NCBI RefSeq assembly: GCF_018390515.1
Contig: NZ_JAHBBK010000002.1
Location: 911,743-975,742, forward strand
Direction: 5' to 3'
Length of the DNA: 64,000 nucleotides
From: Mucilaginibacter sp. Bleaf8
GTDB lineage: Bacteria > Bacteroidota > Bacteroidia > Sphingobacteriales > Sphingobacteriaceae
Position numbers and translations under genes: made by a program. Below are positions 29,429-37,961 of the stretch, one piece after another. The notes beneath the pieces are model-generated. The model did no database searches. It worked only from the letters and a program-made list of their open reading frames with translations, and had not been told where the DNA came from. The first letter of the stretch is position 1; each line of letters starts with the position of its first letter.

Positions 29429-30016
29429 ATGAAAAAAATCTTATTGATCATGCTTAGCATCGGCCTTATTTCTTCAAAGTGTAGTGCGCAACCAGCGGAT
29501 AAGAAGATTTTGATCGTTTACCTCTCGCGTACCAACAACACGAAGGCGGTCGCACAAATGATTCAGCAAAAAGTAGGCGGAACCTTGGTTGCCCTGGAAC
29601 TGGAAAAGCCTTATCCGGCTGATTACCAAACGACGGTAGCGCAGGTGCAAAAAGAAAGCGAATCCGGTTACCTGCCACCGCTGAAAACCAGCATTGCAGA
29701 CCTTGAGAAATACGATGCCATCTTTTTAGGCTTTCCGACTTGGGGAATGCAGTTACCGCCACCCATGAAAAGCTTTTTAAAGCAGCATAACCTAAGCGGT
29801 AAAATCGTTATTCCTTTTAATACGAACGCAGGCTACGGTGTGGGCAGCAGCTTTGAAACGGTGAAAGCCTTATGCCCGAAAAGCAAAGTGCTGGAAGGCT
29901 TCTCCATCCGGGGAGGAATTGAACGGGACGGTGTTCTCTTCGTCATGAAGGGCGAAAAAGCGCAGCAGGCCGAAGCCGAAGTAACTAATTGGCTCCGAAA
30001 GATTAGGATGCTGTAA
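29429..30016 (+). CDS. secreted or membrane-attached flavodoxin (195 aa)
   Basis: Signal peptide MKKILLIMLSIGLISSKCSAQ, with Cys at residue 18 near the cleavage site; a lipoprotein is possible but the lipobox is poor. Then a flavodoxin domain: ILIVYLSRTNNTKA (FMN phosphate loop), YDAIFLGFPTWGMQLPPPMKSFL, and PFNTNAGYGVGSS. Binds FMN and transfers electrons. Its presence with a Tat-type AKR hints at an extracytoplasmic redox step in this operon (inference). Confidence 0.87.
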   Translation: MKKILLIMLSIGLISSKCSAQPADKKILIVYLSRTNNTKAVAQMIQQKVGGTLVALELEKPYPADYQTTVAQVQKESESGYLPPLKTSIADLEKYDAIFLGFPTWGMQLPPPMKSFLKQHNLSGKIVIPFNTNAGYGVGSSFETVKALCPKSKVLEGFSIRGGIERDGVLFVMKGEKAQQAEAEVTNWLRKIRML

Positions 30017-30038
30017 TTATCAACTAAAAGACGTTCAA

Positions 30039-30614
30039 ATGAAAAAAGTAATTATCATCGGGGCCAGCGGAAGCCTTGCCCCATACGTTATCAACGCCAT
30101 CGAGCAAGTAAAAGACGTGGAACTTACCCTATTTGCCCGGAGCAAAAAACGTTTGCCGGAAAATGCTGCAGCTAAGCACCACGTAATTGAAGGCGATGCC
30201 ACCAATTATCCTGCGGTAAAAGTGGCCGTTGCAGGTCAGGATGTTGTTTACGTAAACCTTGCGGGCAACCTGGAGGTGATGACTGGCAACATCGTGAAGG
30301 CGATGCAGGAAACCGGTGTCAAAAGGATCATTGCGATCAGTTCCATCGGCATCTATGAAAAGCCGCTGCGTTCTATCCTCATCCCTTACCGGAAATTAGC
30401 GGATATCATCGAAGGTTCAGGTTTGGACTACACTATTCTCAGACCGGATTGGTTCACCAGCGGCAACGAGGTGGACTACATTTTGACCGTAAAGGGCGAG
30501 CCGAAAACCGGCACGGCCATTTCCAGGAGAAGCATTGCCGCATTCGTGGCCACACTTATTGAAAGCCCCGAACTGCATAACAGGGAGAACTTAGGCATCA
30601 GTAAGCCGGATTAA
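30039..30614 (+). CDS. NAD(P)H-binding atypical SDR (191 aa)
   Basis: Begins MKKVIIIGASGSLAPYVINAIEQ, a GxSGxxx NAD(P)-binding loop, followed by DVVYVNLAGN and VKRIIAISSIGIYEK; ends in the NmrA/atypical-SDR pattern GSGLDYTILRPDWF. Length about 190 aa is typical for this branch. It lies 22 bases after the flavodoxin gene. Substrate unknown. Confidence 0.87.
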   Translation: MKKVIIIGASGSLAPYVINAIEQVKDVELTLFARSKKRLPENAAAKHHVIEGDATNYPAVKVAVAGQDVVYVNLAGNLEVMTGNIVKAMQETGVKRIIAISSIGIYEKPLRSILIPYRKLADIIEGSGLDYTILRPDWFTSGNEVDYILTVKGEPKTGTAISRRSIAAFVATLIESPELHNRENLGISKPD

Positions 30615-30633
30615 TCTATTTACAACAATAAAA

Positions 30634-31686
30634 ATGGAAACAAAAAATATCAAAGCATTCGGAACCACCGGTGCAAGCGAACCTTTAAAAGAGATGACCA
30701 TTCAGCGCCGGGGCTTAATGCCTCACGACGTGGAGTTTGAAATCCTGTACTGCGGCATTTGCCACTCTGATCTTCACCAGGCTCATAACGACTTCGGTGG
30801 TTCCAACTTCCCGATGGTGCCGGGGCACGAAATGGTAGGCCGCGTTACCGCCATTGGTACCCATGTAACCAAATTTAAAGTTGGTGATTTGGTCGGCGTT
30901 GGATGTATCATCGACAGCTGCCGGGAATGTGAATACTGTAAGCAGGATGAACAGATGTTCTGCAAGGGTGAAGTGTTGTCCTTCAACTCGCCTGACAAAT
31001 ACCTGGGCGGCTCCAACTATGGCGGTTATTCCGAAACGTATGTATGCGATGAAAATTACGTGCTGCGTATCTCCGAAAACGTAGACCTGGCTGCAACCGC
31101 ACCCTTGCTTTGTGCGGGTATTACCGTGTATTCCCCTTTCAAGCACTGGAACATCGGTCCCGGAAAAAAGGTGGGTATCTTAGGCATTGGCGGCTTAGGT
31201 CACGTGGCCATCAAGATCGCCAAAGCTTTTGGCGCCTATGTAGTGGTATTTACGACTTCTGATGCTAAAGTGGCCGATACACAGCGCTTAGGCGCTGATG
31301 AAGCGGTGCTGTCAACAGACCCGGAACAAATGAAGCAACACACTGATACGCTTGATCTTATTTTAGATACGGTCTCTGCCAAACATGACATCAATGTCTA
31401 CCTTAATCTGCTTCGGGCGGATGGCAGCGTTGTATTGGTAGGTCTGCCGCCGGAAAACCTGCCGATTAATCCTTTTAATGTGGTTAAGGGAAGACGTAGC
31501 TTTTCCGGGTCTAATATCGGCGGCATCGGCGAAACACAGGAAATGCTTGACTTTTGCGCGCAGCATAACATTACGGCTGATATCGAGATGATCAATATTC
31601 AGGAGATCAATGAAGCCTATGATCGGTTGCTCAAAGGTGACGTGCATTATCGCTTTGTGATCGACATGGCGAGCCTTAAAAATTAA
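30634..31686 (+). CDS. zinc-dependent NAD(P) alcohol dehydrogenase (350 aa)
   Basis: Medium-chain dehydrogenase of the cinnamyl-alcohol/YahK type. Catalytic zinc ligands C40 and H65 (YCGICHSDLHQ, PGHEMVGR); structural zinc C96, C99, C102, C110 (SCRECEYCKQDEQMFC). Rossmann motif GILGIGGLGHVAIKIAKAFGA. Reduces aldehydes to alcohols, probably with NADPH. Last gene of the operon, followed by a terminator at 31700. A paralogue lies at 36911. Confidence 0.93.
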   Translation: METKNIKAFGTTGASEPLKEMTIQRRGLMPHDVEFEILYCGICHSDLHQAHNDFGGSNFPMVPGHEMVGRVTAIGTHVTKFKVGDLVGVGCIIDSCRECEYCKQDEQMFCKGEVLSFNSPDKYLGGSNYGGYSETYVCDENYVLRISENVDLAATAPLLCAGITVYSPFKHWNIGPGKKVGILGIGGLGHVAIKIAKAFGAYVVVFTTSDAKVADTQRLGADEAVLSTDPEQMKQHTDTLDLILDTVSAKHDINVYLNLLRADGSVVLVGLPPENLPINPFNVVKGRRSFSGSNIGGIGETQEMLDFCAQHNITADIEMINIQEINEAYDRLLKGDVHYRFVIDMASLKN

Positions 31687-31699
31687 TTTCTCCACTAAG

Positions 31700-31734
31700 A
31701 GCAGCTTCTTTGACAAAAGGAAGCTGCTTTTTTT
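31700..31734 (+). terminator. terminator of the redox operon
   Basis: Stem AGCAGCTTC / GAAGCTGCT (9 bp) followed by T7, 14 bases after the alcohol dehydrogenase stop. Confidence 0.85.
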
Positions 31735-31752
31735 ATTAAATTTCCCCGTACC

Positions 31753-32252
31753 ATGAATAGCGAATTAGTAAGCCTGATTGCCAATATAGCGCTGACCTTA
31801 TCGGTAATTGTAGCGGTAATCTTTGGAATTGCACAAGTCAAAGCTTCAAGTAAGGACCGGAAGGAAAGACTGACGGTAGAAACATTGAAGCATTTCCAGA
31901 CACGTGAGTTTGCTGAAACGCTTCATTTTATGCATACACTAGACTTTCCGGCAGATTATGGTGCATGGCAGCAACGGTCGGACAGCGATCAAGTTCGCTT
32001 TATTCAGCTTTCTCAGGAAATGGAATCGCTGGGCCTTTAGTAGCAGAAAGGCTGATAGATATCGATCTTGTGGATAAAACCCTGGGATCATTTGTTACCA
32101 CCACCTGGAAAAAGTACAAACCGGCAATGTTGGATATGAGAACAAAAACAGAAGACCCCTATCTGGCCGAATATTTCCAGTGGCTGGCAGAACGGCTCGA
32201 ACACCAGATGAGTGTGCGGGCAAGAAAGCCTTTTTATCAAGCCTCAAGCTGA
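31753..32252 (+). pseudogene. DUF4760-like membrane-anchored protein, frameshifted
   Basis: One N-terminal membrane helix (LVSLIANIALTLSVIVAVIFGIA) followed by a cytosolic helical domain (SKDRKERLTVETLKHFQTREFAETL), the DUF4760 layout. At 32036-32038 (TTT) the frame is lost; adding a T gives ...EMESLGLLVAERLIDIDLVDKTLGSF and a natural end at 32252 (about 166 aa). Function unknown. It is another case of a one-base homopolymer change in this window. Confidence 0.75.
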
Positions 32253-32540
32253 CCCTCACCAAAAGCAAGAACCTTTTCAGGCGTGTCATTTATAATTTAA
32301 AAAGTAACGAAAACGTTCTTTTTTGTTACTCCTTAAGATCTTATAACTAAGTCCTAAATTTAGCTGTAAATGAGAGTAACGAAATCCCGTTAATTAATCA
32401 AAGTAACGATGGGTGCTTGACTAGTGAGCTACATTACTAAGACTCGTTTATGGTGAATATAAATACCTTGATATTAAATTCTATACAGAAGACGTATTTG
32501 ATGTTGTCGAGAAATTACGCTGATTTATAACCAATTTTTC
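32253..32540. other. spacer with a possible C-terminal gene remnant
   Basis: AT-rich. At 32429-32523 the plus strand reads LRLVYGEYKYLDIKFYTEDVFD and on to a stop, which looks like the last 30 residues of a real protein but has a stop directly before it. Nothing else can be supported. Confidence 0.35.
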
Positions 32541-32548
32541 TATCTTTG
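32541..32548 (+). promoter_or_regulatory. Bacteroidota -7 box (TATCTTTG)
   Basis: Exact match to TAnnTTTG placed 15 bases upstream of the tRNA-like sequence. A convincing -33 TTTG at the right spacing was not found, so promoter activity is uncertain. Confidence 0.4.
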
Positions 32549-32562
32549 AATTAGTCAATAGG

Positions 32563-32657
32563 GCGCGTTACCCATGTAACTACCTTAAACGAGAAAGTCA
32601 TTACAAGCAGCTGATAATCAGCGAATTTAAGAAATAGGTTCGAGCCCAGGTGGGCGC
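32563..32657 (+). tRNA. degenerate tRNA-like sequence, probably a remnant or integration site
   Basis: The 3' part GGTTCGAGCCC matches the tRNA T-loop consensus and is followed by CAGG and TGGGCGC, as in a T-stem plus acceptor strand. The 5' part has GCG-TTA-CCCA, which pairs with TGGGCGC if three bases are looped out. An anticodon-like stem GCTGA/TCAGC has only a 3-base loop, so no anticodon can be read, and the 5' T-stem strand is lost. A terminator follows and a truncated integrase gene lies just downstream. It is therefore more likely the scarred target of an integrative element than a working tRNA. Confidence 0.3.
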
Positions 32658-32681
32658 ACTAATCTTACCTTAAAAAGGTAT

Positions 32682-32717
32682 AAAACCCTGTAAATTTAAT
32701 GATTTACGGGGTTTTTT
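32682..32717 (+). terminator. terminator after the tRNA-like sequence
   Basis: AAACCCTGTAAAT / ATTTACGGGGTTT stem with near-perfect pairing and a T-rich end, 25 bases past the acceptor-like strand. Confidence 0.7.
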
Positions 32718-32912
32718 GCTTTTAAAGCCCCCATTTTATCTCAAAGAAACGCAAGGTTCTCAATACCTATTCCGTAACCTGTTTGATTTTTTAGCTTTGA
32801 GGTACAGAAAAGTGGTTTAAAAATCTGTATATCAGTATTTAACTATCATAAAATTGATGTTAAAATGCGTGATTTTGAGCCATTTTCATACCAAAAAAGC
32901 TGTTGTTTTTGA

Positions 32913-33500
32913 ATGAAAATTACACCCAAAAAAGCAGAAAAAATGAAGGTTATGAAAGCGATGAACACATTCGGCGTCCAGATTATCCTGCGAATGGACA
33001 AATCAAAAAACGAAAAAGCGCCGATTTATGCGCGTATTACCATAAATGGAGAGATTATTCACTTTGCGGTTAAGCAGTGGATCGATCCGAAGTATTGGGA
33101 TCAACGTAAAGGTGCTGGAAAAGGCAATAAGGATGATGTTAAAATTATTAATGGTGGCTTAGATCAAATCAGGCTCAGCCTTGGGAGCTGTTACCGGCAG
33201 ATTTTGCTGAAGGGTAAGCAAGTTACAGCCAGTGCCGTTAAAGACGCGTTTTTTAGCAACGATGGGGATGTGCCTAACACGCTTAGCCGACTTTTTGAAT
33301 ATCATAACGAGCAAGCTACGCAAACTTCAGCATGGAGCACCTTAAAGCATTATTATGTTACTCAGCGCTATCTCCAAAAATTTATTGAAGCGAAGCTGCG
33401 TAAGCGCTCTATTCTCCTGCAAGAGATCAATTATAAATTCATAATTGATTTTGAACGTTTTGGGATAAGTTTGCAGGTAACTGTTTGGTTGTTTTTATGA
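32913..33500 (+). pseudogene. tyrosine recombinase (integrase), N-terminal part only
   Basis: Residues 15-110 match the arm-binding N-terminal domain of Bacteroidota phage-type integrases (IILRMDKSKNEKAPIYARITINGE, QWIDPKYWDQRKG), followed by the SAM-like core-binding start (TLSRLFEYHNEQ, YVTQRYLQKFIEAKL). After DFERF the similarity stops and an unrelated tail leads to a stop. The catalytic R...HxxR...Y domain is missing, so the enzyme is inactive. It is a residue of an integrated element at the tRNA-like site. Confidence 0.8.
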
Positions 33501-33702
33501 GCCAAAACATGGCGTGGAGACTTTCAATACTATGGTAGAACGTGATAAGTTTAATGGCTTGCTTTTTGTCTATGAGGTCGATACAGTAGCAAATAAGGAA
33601 GGAGAAAATTCCTGATATTATCTCGATATAGCTGTATTAAGAACCCGCAGCCCGCTGGATGAATCTTTATATCCACCGTTCAATGAAAAAAGGATAAAGT
33701 AA
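33481..33702 (+). pseudogene. C-terminal remnant of an unknown gene
   Basis: Reading EPKHGVETFNTMVERDKFNG... then an in-frame TGA after KEGENS, then YYLDIAVLRTRSPLDESLYPPFN to a TAA at 33700-33702. Both halves look like genuine protein in the same frame, so this is the decayed 3' end of a gene fused by recombination to the broken integrase. Family unknown. Confidence 0.4.
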
Positions 33703-33773
33703 AGTTTAGTGAATCTTCGTTGTCAAAATAGGTATTCCGATAAGATTCTTAAATAGTAGGTTAGAAAACAAAG

Positions 33774-33806
33774 AACGTTAAAGGCCTCCTTAGAGGCTTT
33801 AACGTT
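33774..33806. terminator. hairpin between remnant and EthD gene
   Basis: AACGTTAAAGGCCTC / GAGGCTTTAACGTT with one bulged base, T-rich on the plus strand and A-rich before it; likely a bidirectional terminator for the convergent EthD gene. Confidence 0.65.
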
Positions 33807-33842
33807 TGAATTTGTTGCCTTAACAATTTGTAGTTCCGTTTT

Positions 33843-34202
33843 TTAGGCTTTAATTATCGTCTCATTAGTTACCATTGTTACAATATTGTCCGTATCAAAA
33901 AAGTTTATATGGTCGGGGTTTACTTTGTTCAAAAAGTTTTCGCTTGAAAAGAATTGTTGATAATCTTCAAATGAATCGAAATATATATCTGTTATAGCAT
34001 CATATATAGGTGCGGGAAAACCCGGTGCTTCTACCGGATGACTTACAACGTACCTGCGTACGTACTGCTCCGTCTCGGGTATGGAAGCGAATAAAGGAGC
34101 ATGTTTATTTTTGTGATAATCCACAAATTGTTCAAAGCTCAACTCAGGAAGTCTTTTAATTAAAAATGAAAACTTAATCATATCTTTATTTATTTGCATC
34201 AA
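33843..34202 (-). CDS. EthD-domain protein (119 aa)
   Basis: Dimeric ferredoxin-like fold of the EthD family: IKFSFLIKRLPELSFEQFVDYHKNKHAPLFASIP, then YDAITDIYFDSFEDYQQFF. Family members help oxidise or degrade small organic compounds. Start could be 34202 or an internal Met at residue 8. It is divergent from the HxlR regulator gene at 34281, which probably controls it. Confidence 0.82.
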   Translation of the reverse strand: MMQINKDMIKFSFLIKRLPELSFEQFVDYHKNKHAPLFASIPETEQYVRRYVVSHPVEAPGFPAPIYDAITDIYFDSFEDYQQFFSSENFLNKVNPDHINFFDTDNIVTMVTNETIIKA

Positions 34203-34280
34203 AACTATTTCAAATCATGCCTTAGGGCAAGTACGCATAAATTAATCCCTATAAGGGTTGAGGTACTATATCTATCGAAT

Positions 34281-34631
34281 ATGACATATGAGAAGAAAAT
34301 TCCGCTTCGGAAAGACTGCGGGCTTCATTTATTTAAAGAATTATTGAACGGAAAATGGAAGCTCATGTTGATTTACTATATATCAACAGGACTTAAAAGA
34401 CCGGGGGAATTACAACGAAAAATTGGTACCGCGGATAGGCGTGTTTTGGCCAATCAGCTGAGTGAATTGGTATTGCACGGTTTTGTCAGTAAAGTCATTT
34501 ACGATACTAAAGTTCCTAAAGTAGAGTACGAACTCACAGATTTAGGGAAAAGTTTACTTCCTGTCATTTTAAATTTAGAAGCATGGGGTGAAAGCAACAG
34601 GGACGTGCTGGAAAAAGCTCTTCCGGTGTGA
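34281..34631 (+). CDS. HxlR-family transcriptional regulator (116 aa)
   Basis: Winged-helix HxlR protein: CGLHLFKELLNGKWKLMLIYYI (residues about 12-33), PGELQRKIGTADRRVLANQLSELVLHGFVSKVIYDTKVPKVEYELTDLGKSL. It has one Cys near the N-terminus, the usual sensing position in redox- or aldehyde-responsive members. ATG at 34281 gives the normal family length. Divergent from the EthD gene, its likely target. Confidence 0.88.
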   Translation: MTYEKKIPLRKDCGLHLFKELLNGKWKLMLIYYISTGLKRPGELQRKIGTADRRVLANQLSELVLHGFVSKVIYDTKVPKVEYELTDLGKSLLPVILNLEAWGESNRDVLEKALPV

Positions 34632-35039
34632 GTTAAAACCTTTAACGAAAAGGTTGCCATAATCTGCGTTGGCATTTTTCATTTTCAAACTGTACTCAAC
34701 TCTTAGCTGTTTTTTATGTCAAGCAATAGTTAAGGCTGCTAATCTCCAATCATTCACGAAGTGGTTCGATAACATCTATTTGAGATCGGCATCTTTCCGG
34801 GGAAGACTCCAAGTATTCGGCTTTATAAATAATCACCGAATTGAATATACTTTATAAAATATGTAAGGTATCACACCTCGGCAGTGTTAACAGCTTTACT
34901 AAACAACAAAATTTCTGCCTGATAAATCCCTCCAATACGCTGTTGAAATTTTACGAAACTACAGGGCATCTAGAGGCAGTAATCCGGATTGTCCAGATAT
35001 ATGGATATCATGGTATAACGGACAGTGCCATTGAACGAC
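34632..35039. other. spacer with possible gene fragment
   Basis: Frames at 34669-34857 and 34841-35047 look fragmentary; the second ends FYETTGHLEAVIRIVQIYGY and on to a stop just past this span, which is protein-like but unassigned. No start or intact gene supported. Confidence 0.3.
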
Positions 35040-36139
35040 TTATGTAATGTTTAATGCCTTTTTCTTAGACGGCGAGTATTCTATTTCAGGTTGTCTTTCG
35101 TTAAAATCTATCGGCTTTACTTTCACTAATAAGATTGAAGAGATCAAATTCAAAGTTTTATCATAAATTTTTTGAACAAACGGCAAAGATAATATGATCA
35201 CTAAAGCAATAGGGAATGTTAAAATAAGTATATCTCTGAATACAGATATGTGCCACGTGGGAAACAACTTTTTAAAGGCTCCTAGAAAGAATGCATGAAG
35301 CAGAAATACACACATGGTTCTGGCGCCTGGTTTTGAAATCAACATTTTTCGTTCTGGAATATAAACAATAAATGCAATTGAAATGGCCACAGAAGTAATC
35401 ATTAACAAAGCTCTCGTCATCAGAGAGGTTAATAGATCAGGTCCCATTTCCAAATAAGGAGAATTCCAAAATAAAATATTCCATTTAGCGGGGTCGTATC
35501 TTAAAATAAACCATATCAGTGTGCCGAGCGTAAATGCACCTGGTAAAATCAATAGTTTTTTATTGTAGATTGAGCGAAACATTCCGTCCGTACACATCGT
35601 ACCTAATAAAAAGAACGGAAACAGGCTGATGATTCTGGATAATGACAAGTAATCATGCACAGTGGAATCAAAGCCCACTGTTAGGGATGAAATTATACAA
35701 ATTATCAAGGGATATTTGAAGTTTTTAACAATTGGTAGAAGGGATCTCCACCAAAAAAGGCCGAACAGATACCATAAATGAAACGGCGGGATAAGCAGGC
35801 TAAAACTAAATTCATGACTATGGCGGCTTTGTATCACTCGCCAGAGTATTGTAAATATAAAATAGGGTATTAATAAGTTTTTATATTATTTCTGATGCTT
35901 AAACTGTTGGCAGACTTCGAGAAATAGCCGGACAGGAATACAAATAATGGAATGTGAAAGCTATAGATACATATAAAAATTACTTTTTGGTAGATATTCT
36001 GAGTAATATAACTTTCAATGAAATGGCCGAACACAACCAATGTTATCAGAAAGAATTTAATATTGTCAAATAAGTAATCCCTGGTTTTACTTAGTTCTTT
36101 TTGATGGAAACCTTGCTCGTTAGCATTTATTTCGTTCAT
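35040..36139 (-). pseudogene. acyltransferase 3 family membrane protein, one-base frameshift
   Basis: The N-terminal piece (36139 to about 35870) has the acyltransferase-3 start: RDYLFDNIKFFLITLVVFGHFIES... IYSFHIPLFVFLSGYF. The second piece (35837-35040) has about eight more membrane helices (FHLWYLFGLFWW, CVFLLHAFFLG). Adding one T near 35872 joins them as KTYLIPYFIFTILWRVIQSRHS without loss. The whole is a normal OatA/acyltransferase-3 integral membrane enzyme (~365 aa) that would O-acylate a surface sugar. It is either a sequencing error or a recent lesion. Confidence 0.8.
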
Positions 36140-36910
36140 AATAAGCTAATTTTTGAATCAAATATTTAGTAAATAGGCATGTATGTGCGGTATTGCGAGA
36201 ATTTTTGCGATTTATTTAATCGCACTTAGAAGGGACAGAAGTAGGACTATAAGCCGAATAATAAATAGCATAGGAGTTGGTAGCAGAAGTGATTTCAACT
36301 TTAAAGACTCGGCTTCTTGCAAATGAGAAAAGAATGTTTCCTGTTGAGTGGCGTTAGGTAAAGGTTGCATATGTGATTGGGCGGTGAAATTAAGCAATAG
36401 TTCGCTTATATACGCACAAATAAATTATCGAATTGAAATAGAGTTCGCGTTAATAATACATACTGATGTATGTATTATTAACGCGAAGATCAGTAATAGT
36501 GTACGATAGCCGCAATCCACTAACATCTACCGTAAAACTGCGGAATGTGAGCGCATGATTGGTTGTTTAATGCTGTAAATGACGTTGGGTACCATAGCGA
36601 AGATCAATGATATCTTCACTATAGATGATTATACCAAACTTAGCAGTTGATTCTATGAAACTTCTGCGCGTCTTTCCGAAACGTCATCCATTGGAATTAT
36701 AAATGCTTTTGATCAGATAATCGAATAGCGTTATTGCATAATGTTTAGACCTTGTTCAATTTTGGTTTCCGACTAGAGGCGCCTAATGGGCAGAAGGGCA
36801 GGCGGAAAGCAAAAAGAATGATGAGGAATACTGGATACACCTTTCCCGGTTTTGGATAAGCGCCAATTATAGCAGCTGCCTATTTTTGGATTACTAACAA
36901 CAAGGCAGAT
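36140..36910. other. 771-base region without a gene
   Basis: Holds a perfect 20-bp inverted repeat at 36444-36487 and a doubtful minus-strand frame at 36212-36397 with a hydrophobic end. No RNA gene or other coding signal was seen. The promoter of the 36911 dehydrogenase should lie near its right end. Confidence 0.5.
36444..36487. repeat. perfect 20-bp inverted repeat, 4-base loop
   Basis: The arm at 36444-36463 (starting TTCGCGTTAATAATAC) is exactly repeated in inverted orientation at 36468-36487, with loop TGAT. There is no U-tract and it is not next to a gene end, so it is unlike a simple terminator. It could be an operator, a palindromic mobile repeat or a scar. Confidence 0.85.
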
Positions 36911-37951
36911 ATGATACCAGTAAAAGGATATGCAGCACAAACGGCCGAAAGCCCGTTAGCGCCGTGGCAATTTGAGAGGCGTGAATTAGGCGCATACGAT
37001 GTACAGATCGAGATCCTGTACTGTGGTGTTTGCCACACCGATATTCATTTGACCCGTAACGAATGGTTTCCTGGTATTTTTCCGATGGTACCCGGTCATG
37101 AAATTGTCGGGCGGATCAGCGCAGTCGGCGCCTACGTAAAGAAGTTCGGTTTGGGCGATCTGGGTGGCGTTGGCGTAATGGTTGATTCCTGCCGTGAATG
37201 CGACGACTGCCGTAATGGGCATGAACAATTTTGTACCGTAGCGCCAGTACAAACCTATAATAACATGGGCCACGACGGGTTGCCGGCCTATGGCGGTTAC
37301 TCTGATGCCATTGTGGTGAATGAGGACTTTGTGCATCATATATCAGAAAAGTTGAACCTGGCGGCAGTAGCGCCTTTATTATGTGCCGGCATCACCACTT
37401 ATTCACCACTAAGGAAGTGGAATGTTGGAAAAGGGCATAAACTGGCCATTGTGGGCCTGGGCGGCTTAGGGCACATGGCCGTAAAATTTGGTTGTGCGTT
37501 CGGTGCTGATGTTACCGTGATCAGTACATCACCCAATAAGAAAGCGGCGGCAAAAGAACTTGGTGCGCAGCATTTTATCATCTCCAAGGATGAAGAACAA
37601 ATGAAAGCAGCGTTTAAGAGCTTTGACTTTATACTGGACACAGTAGCGAGTAACACTGACATTAATCCTTACCTCAATACGTTGAAGACAAATGGTGTTT
37701 ACATTAATGTGGGCCTGCCATCAAAGCCATGGGAAGTGACTTCATTTTCGCTGGCTGTTGGTAATAAAACTATTGCAGGTTCAGGTGCAGGTGGCTTACC
37801 GGAAACCCAGGAGATGCTGGATTTTTGTGCCGAACATAACATCGTATCGGACATTGAACTGATTGACATCAAGGACATCCATGTTGCTTATGACCGCATG
37901 CAAAAAGGAGATGTCAAGTACAGGTTTGTCATTGATATGAAAACCTTGTAA
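36911..37951 (+). CDS. zinc-dependent NAD(P) alcohol dehydrogenase (346 aa)
   Basis: Paralogue of the enzyme at 30634. Catalytic zinc C38 and H63 (YCGVCHTD, PGHEIVGR), structural zinc C94, C97, C100, C108 (SCRECDDCRNGHEQFC), Rossmann motif LAIVGLGGLGHMAVKFG. It reads FGLGDLGGVGVM where GDRVGVG is usual, so the loop is slightly altered. Eleven bases before an AraC regulator gene on the same strand. Probably reduces aldehydes. Confidence 0.92.
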   Translation: MIPVKGYAAQTAESPLAPWQFERRELGAYDVQIEILYCGVCHTDIHLTRNEWFPGIFPMVPGHEIVGRISAVGAYVKKFGLGDLGGVGVMVDSCRECDDCRNGHEQFCTVAPVQTYNNMGHDGLPAYGGYSDAIVVNEDFVHHISEKLNLAAVAPLLCAGITTYSPLRKWNVGKGHKLAIVGLGGLGHMAVKFGCAFGADVTVISTSPNKKAAAKELGAQHFIISKDEEQMKAAFKSFDFILDTVASNTDINPYLNTLKTNGVYINVGLPSKPWEVTSFSLAVGNKTIAGSGAGGLPETQEMLDFCAEHNIVSDIELIDIKDIHVAYDRMQKGDVKYRFVIDMKTL

Positions 37952-37961
37952 TTTTAAGATT

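Noticed and set aside
32561..32661. Functional tRNA-Ile(GAT), suggested by CTGATAA
   Set aside because: The bases flanking CTGATAA do not pair; only a hairpin with a 3-base loop forms, and no D-arm can be drawn.
36212..36397. Minus-strand frame of 61 codons with a hydrophobic end
   Set aside because: No ribosome-binding or operon context and low-complexity Leu/Ser runs; more likely chance in AT-rich DNA.
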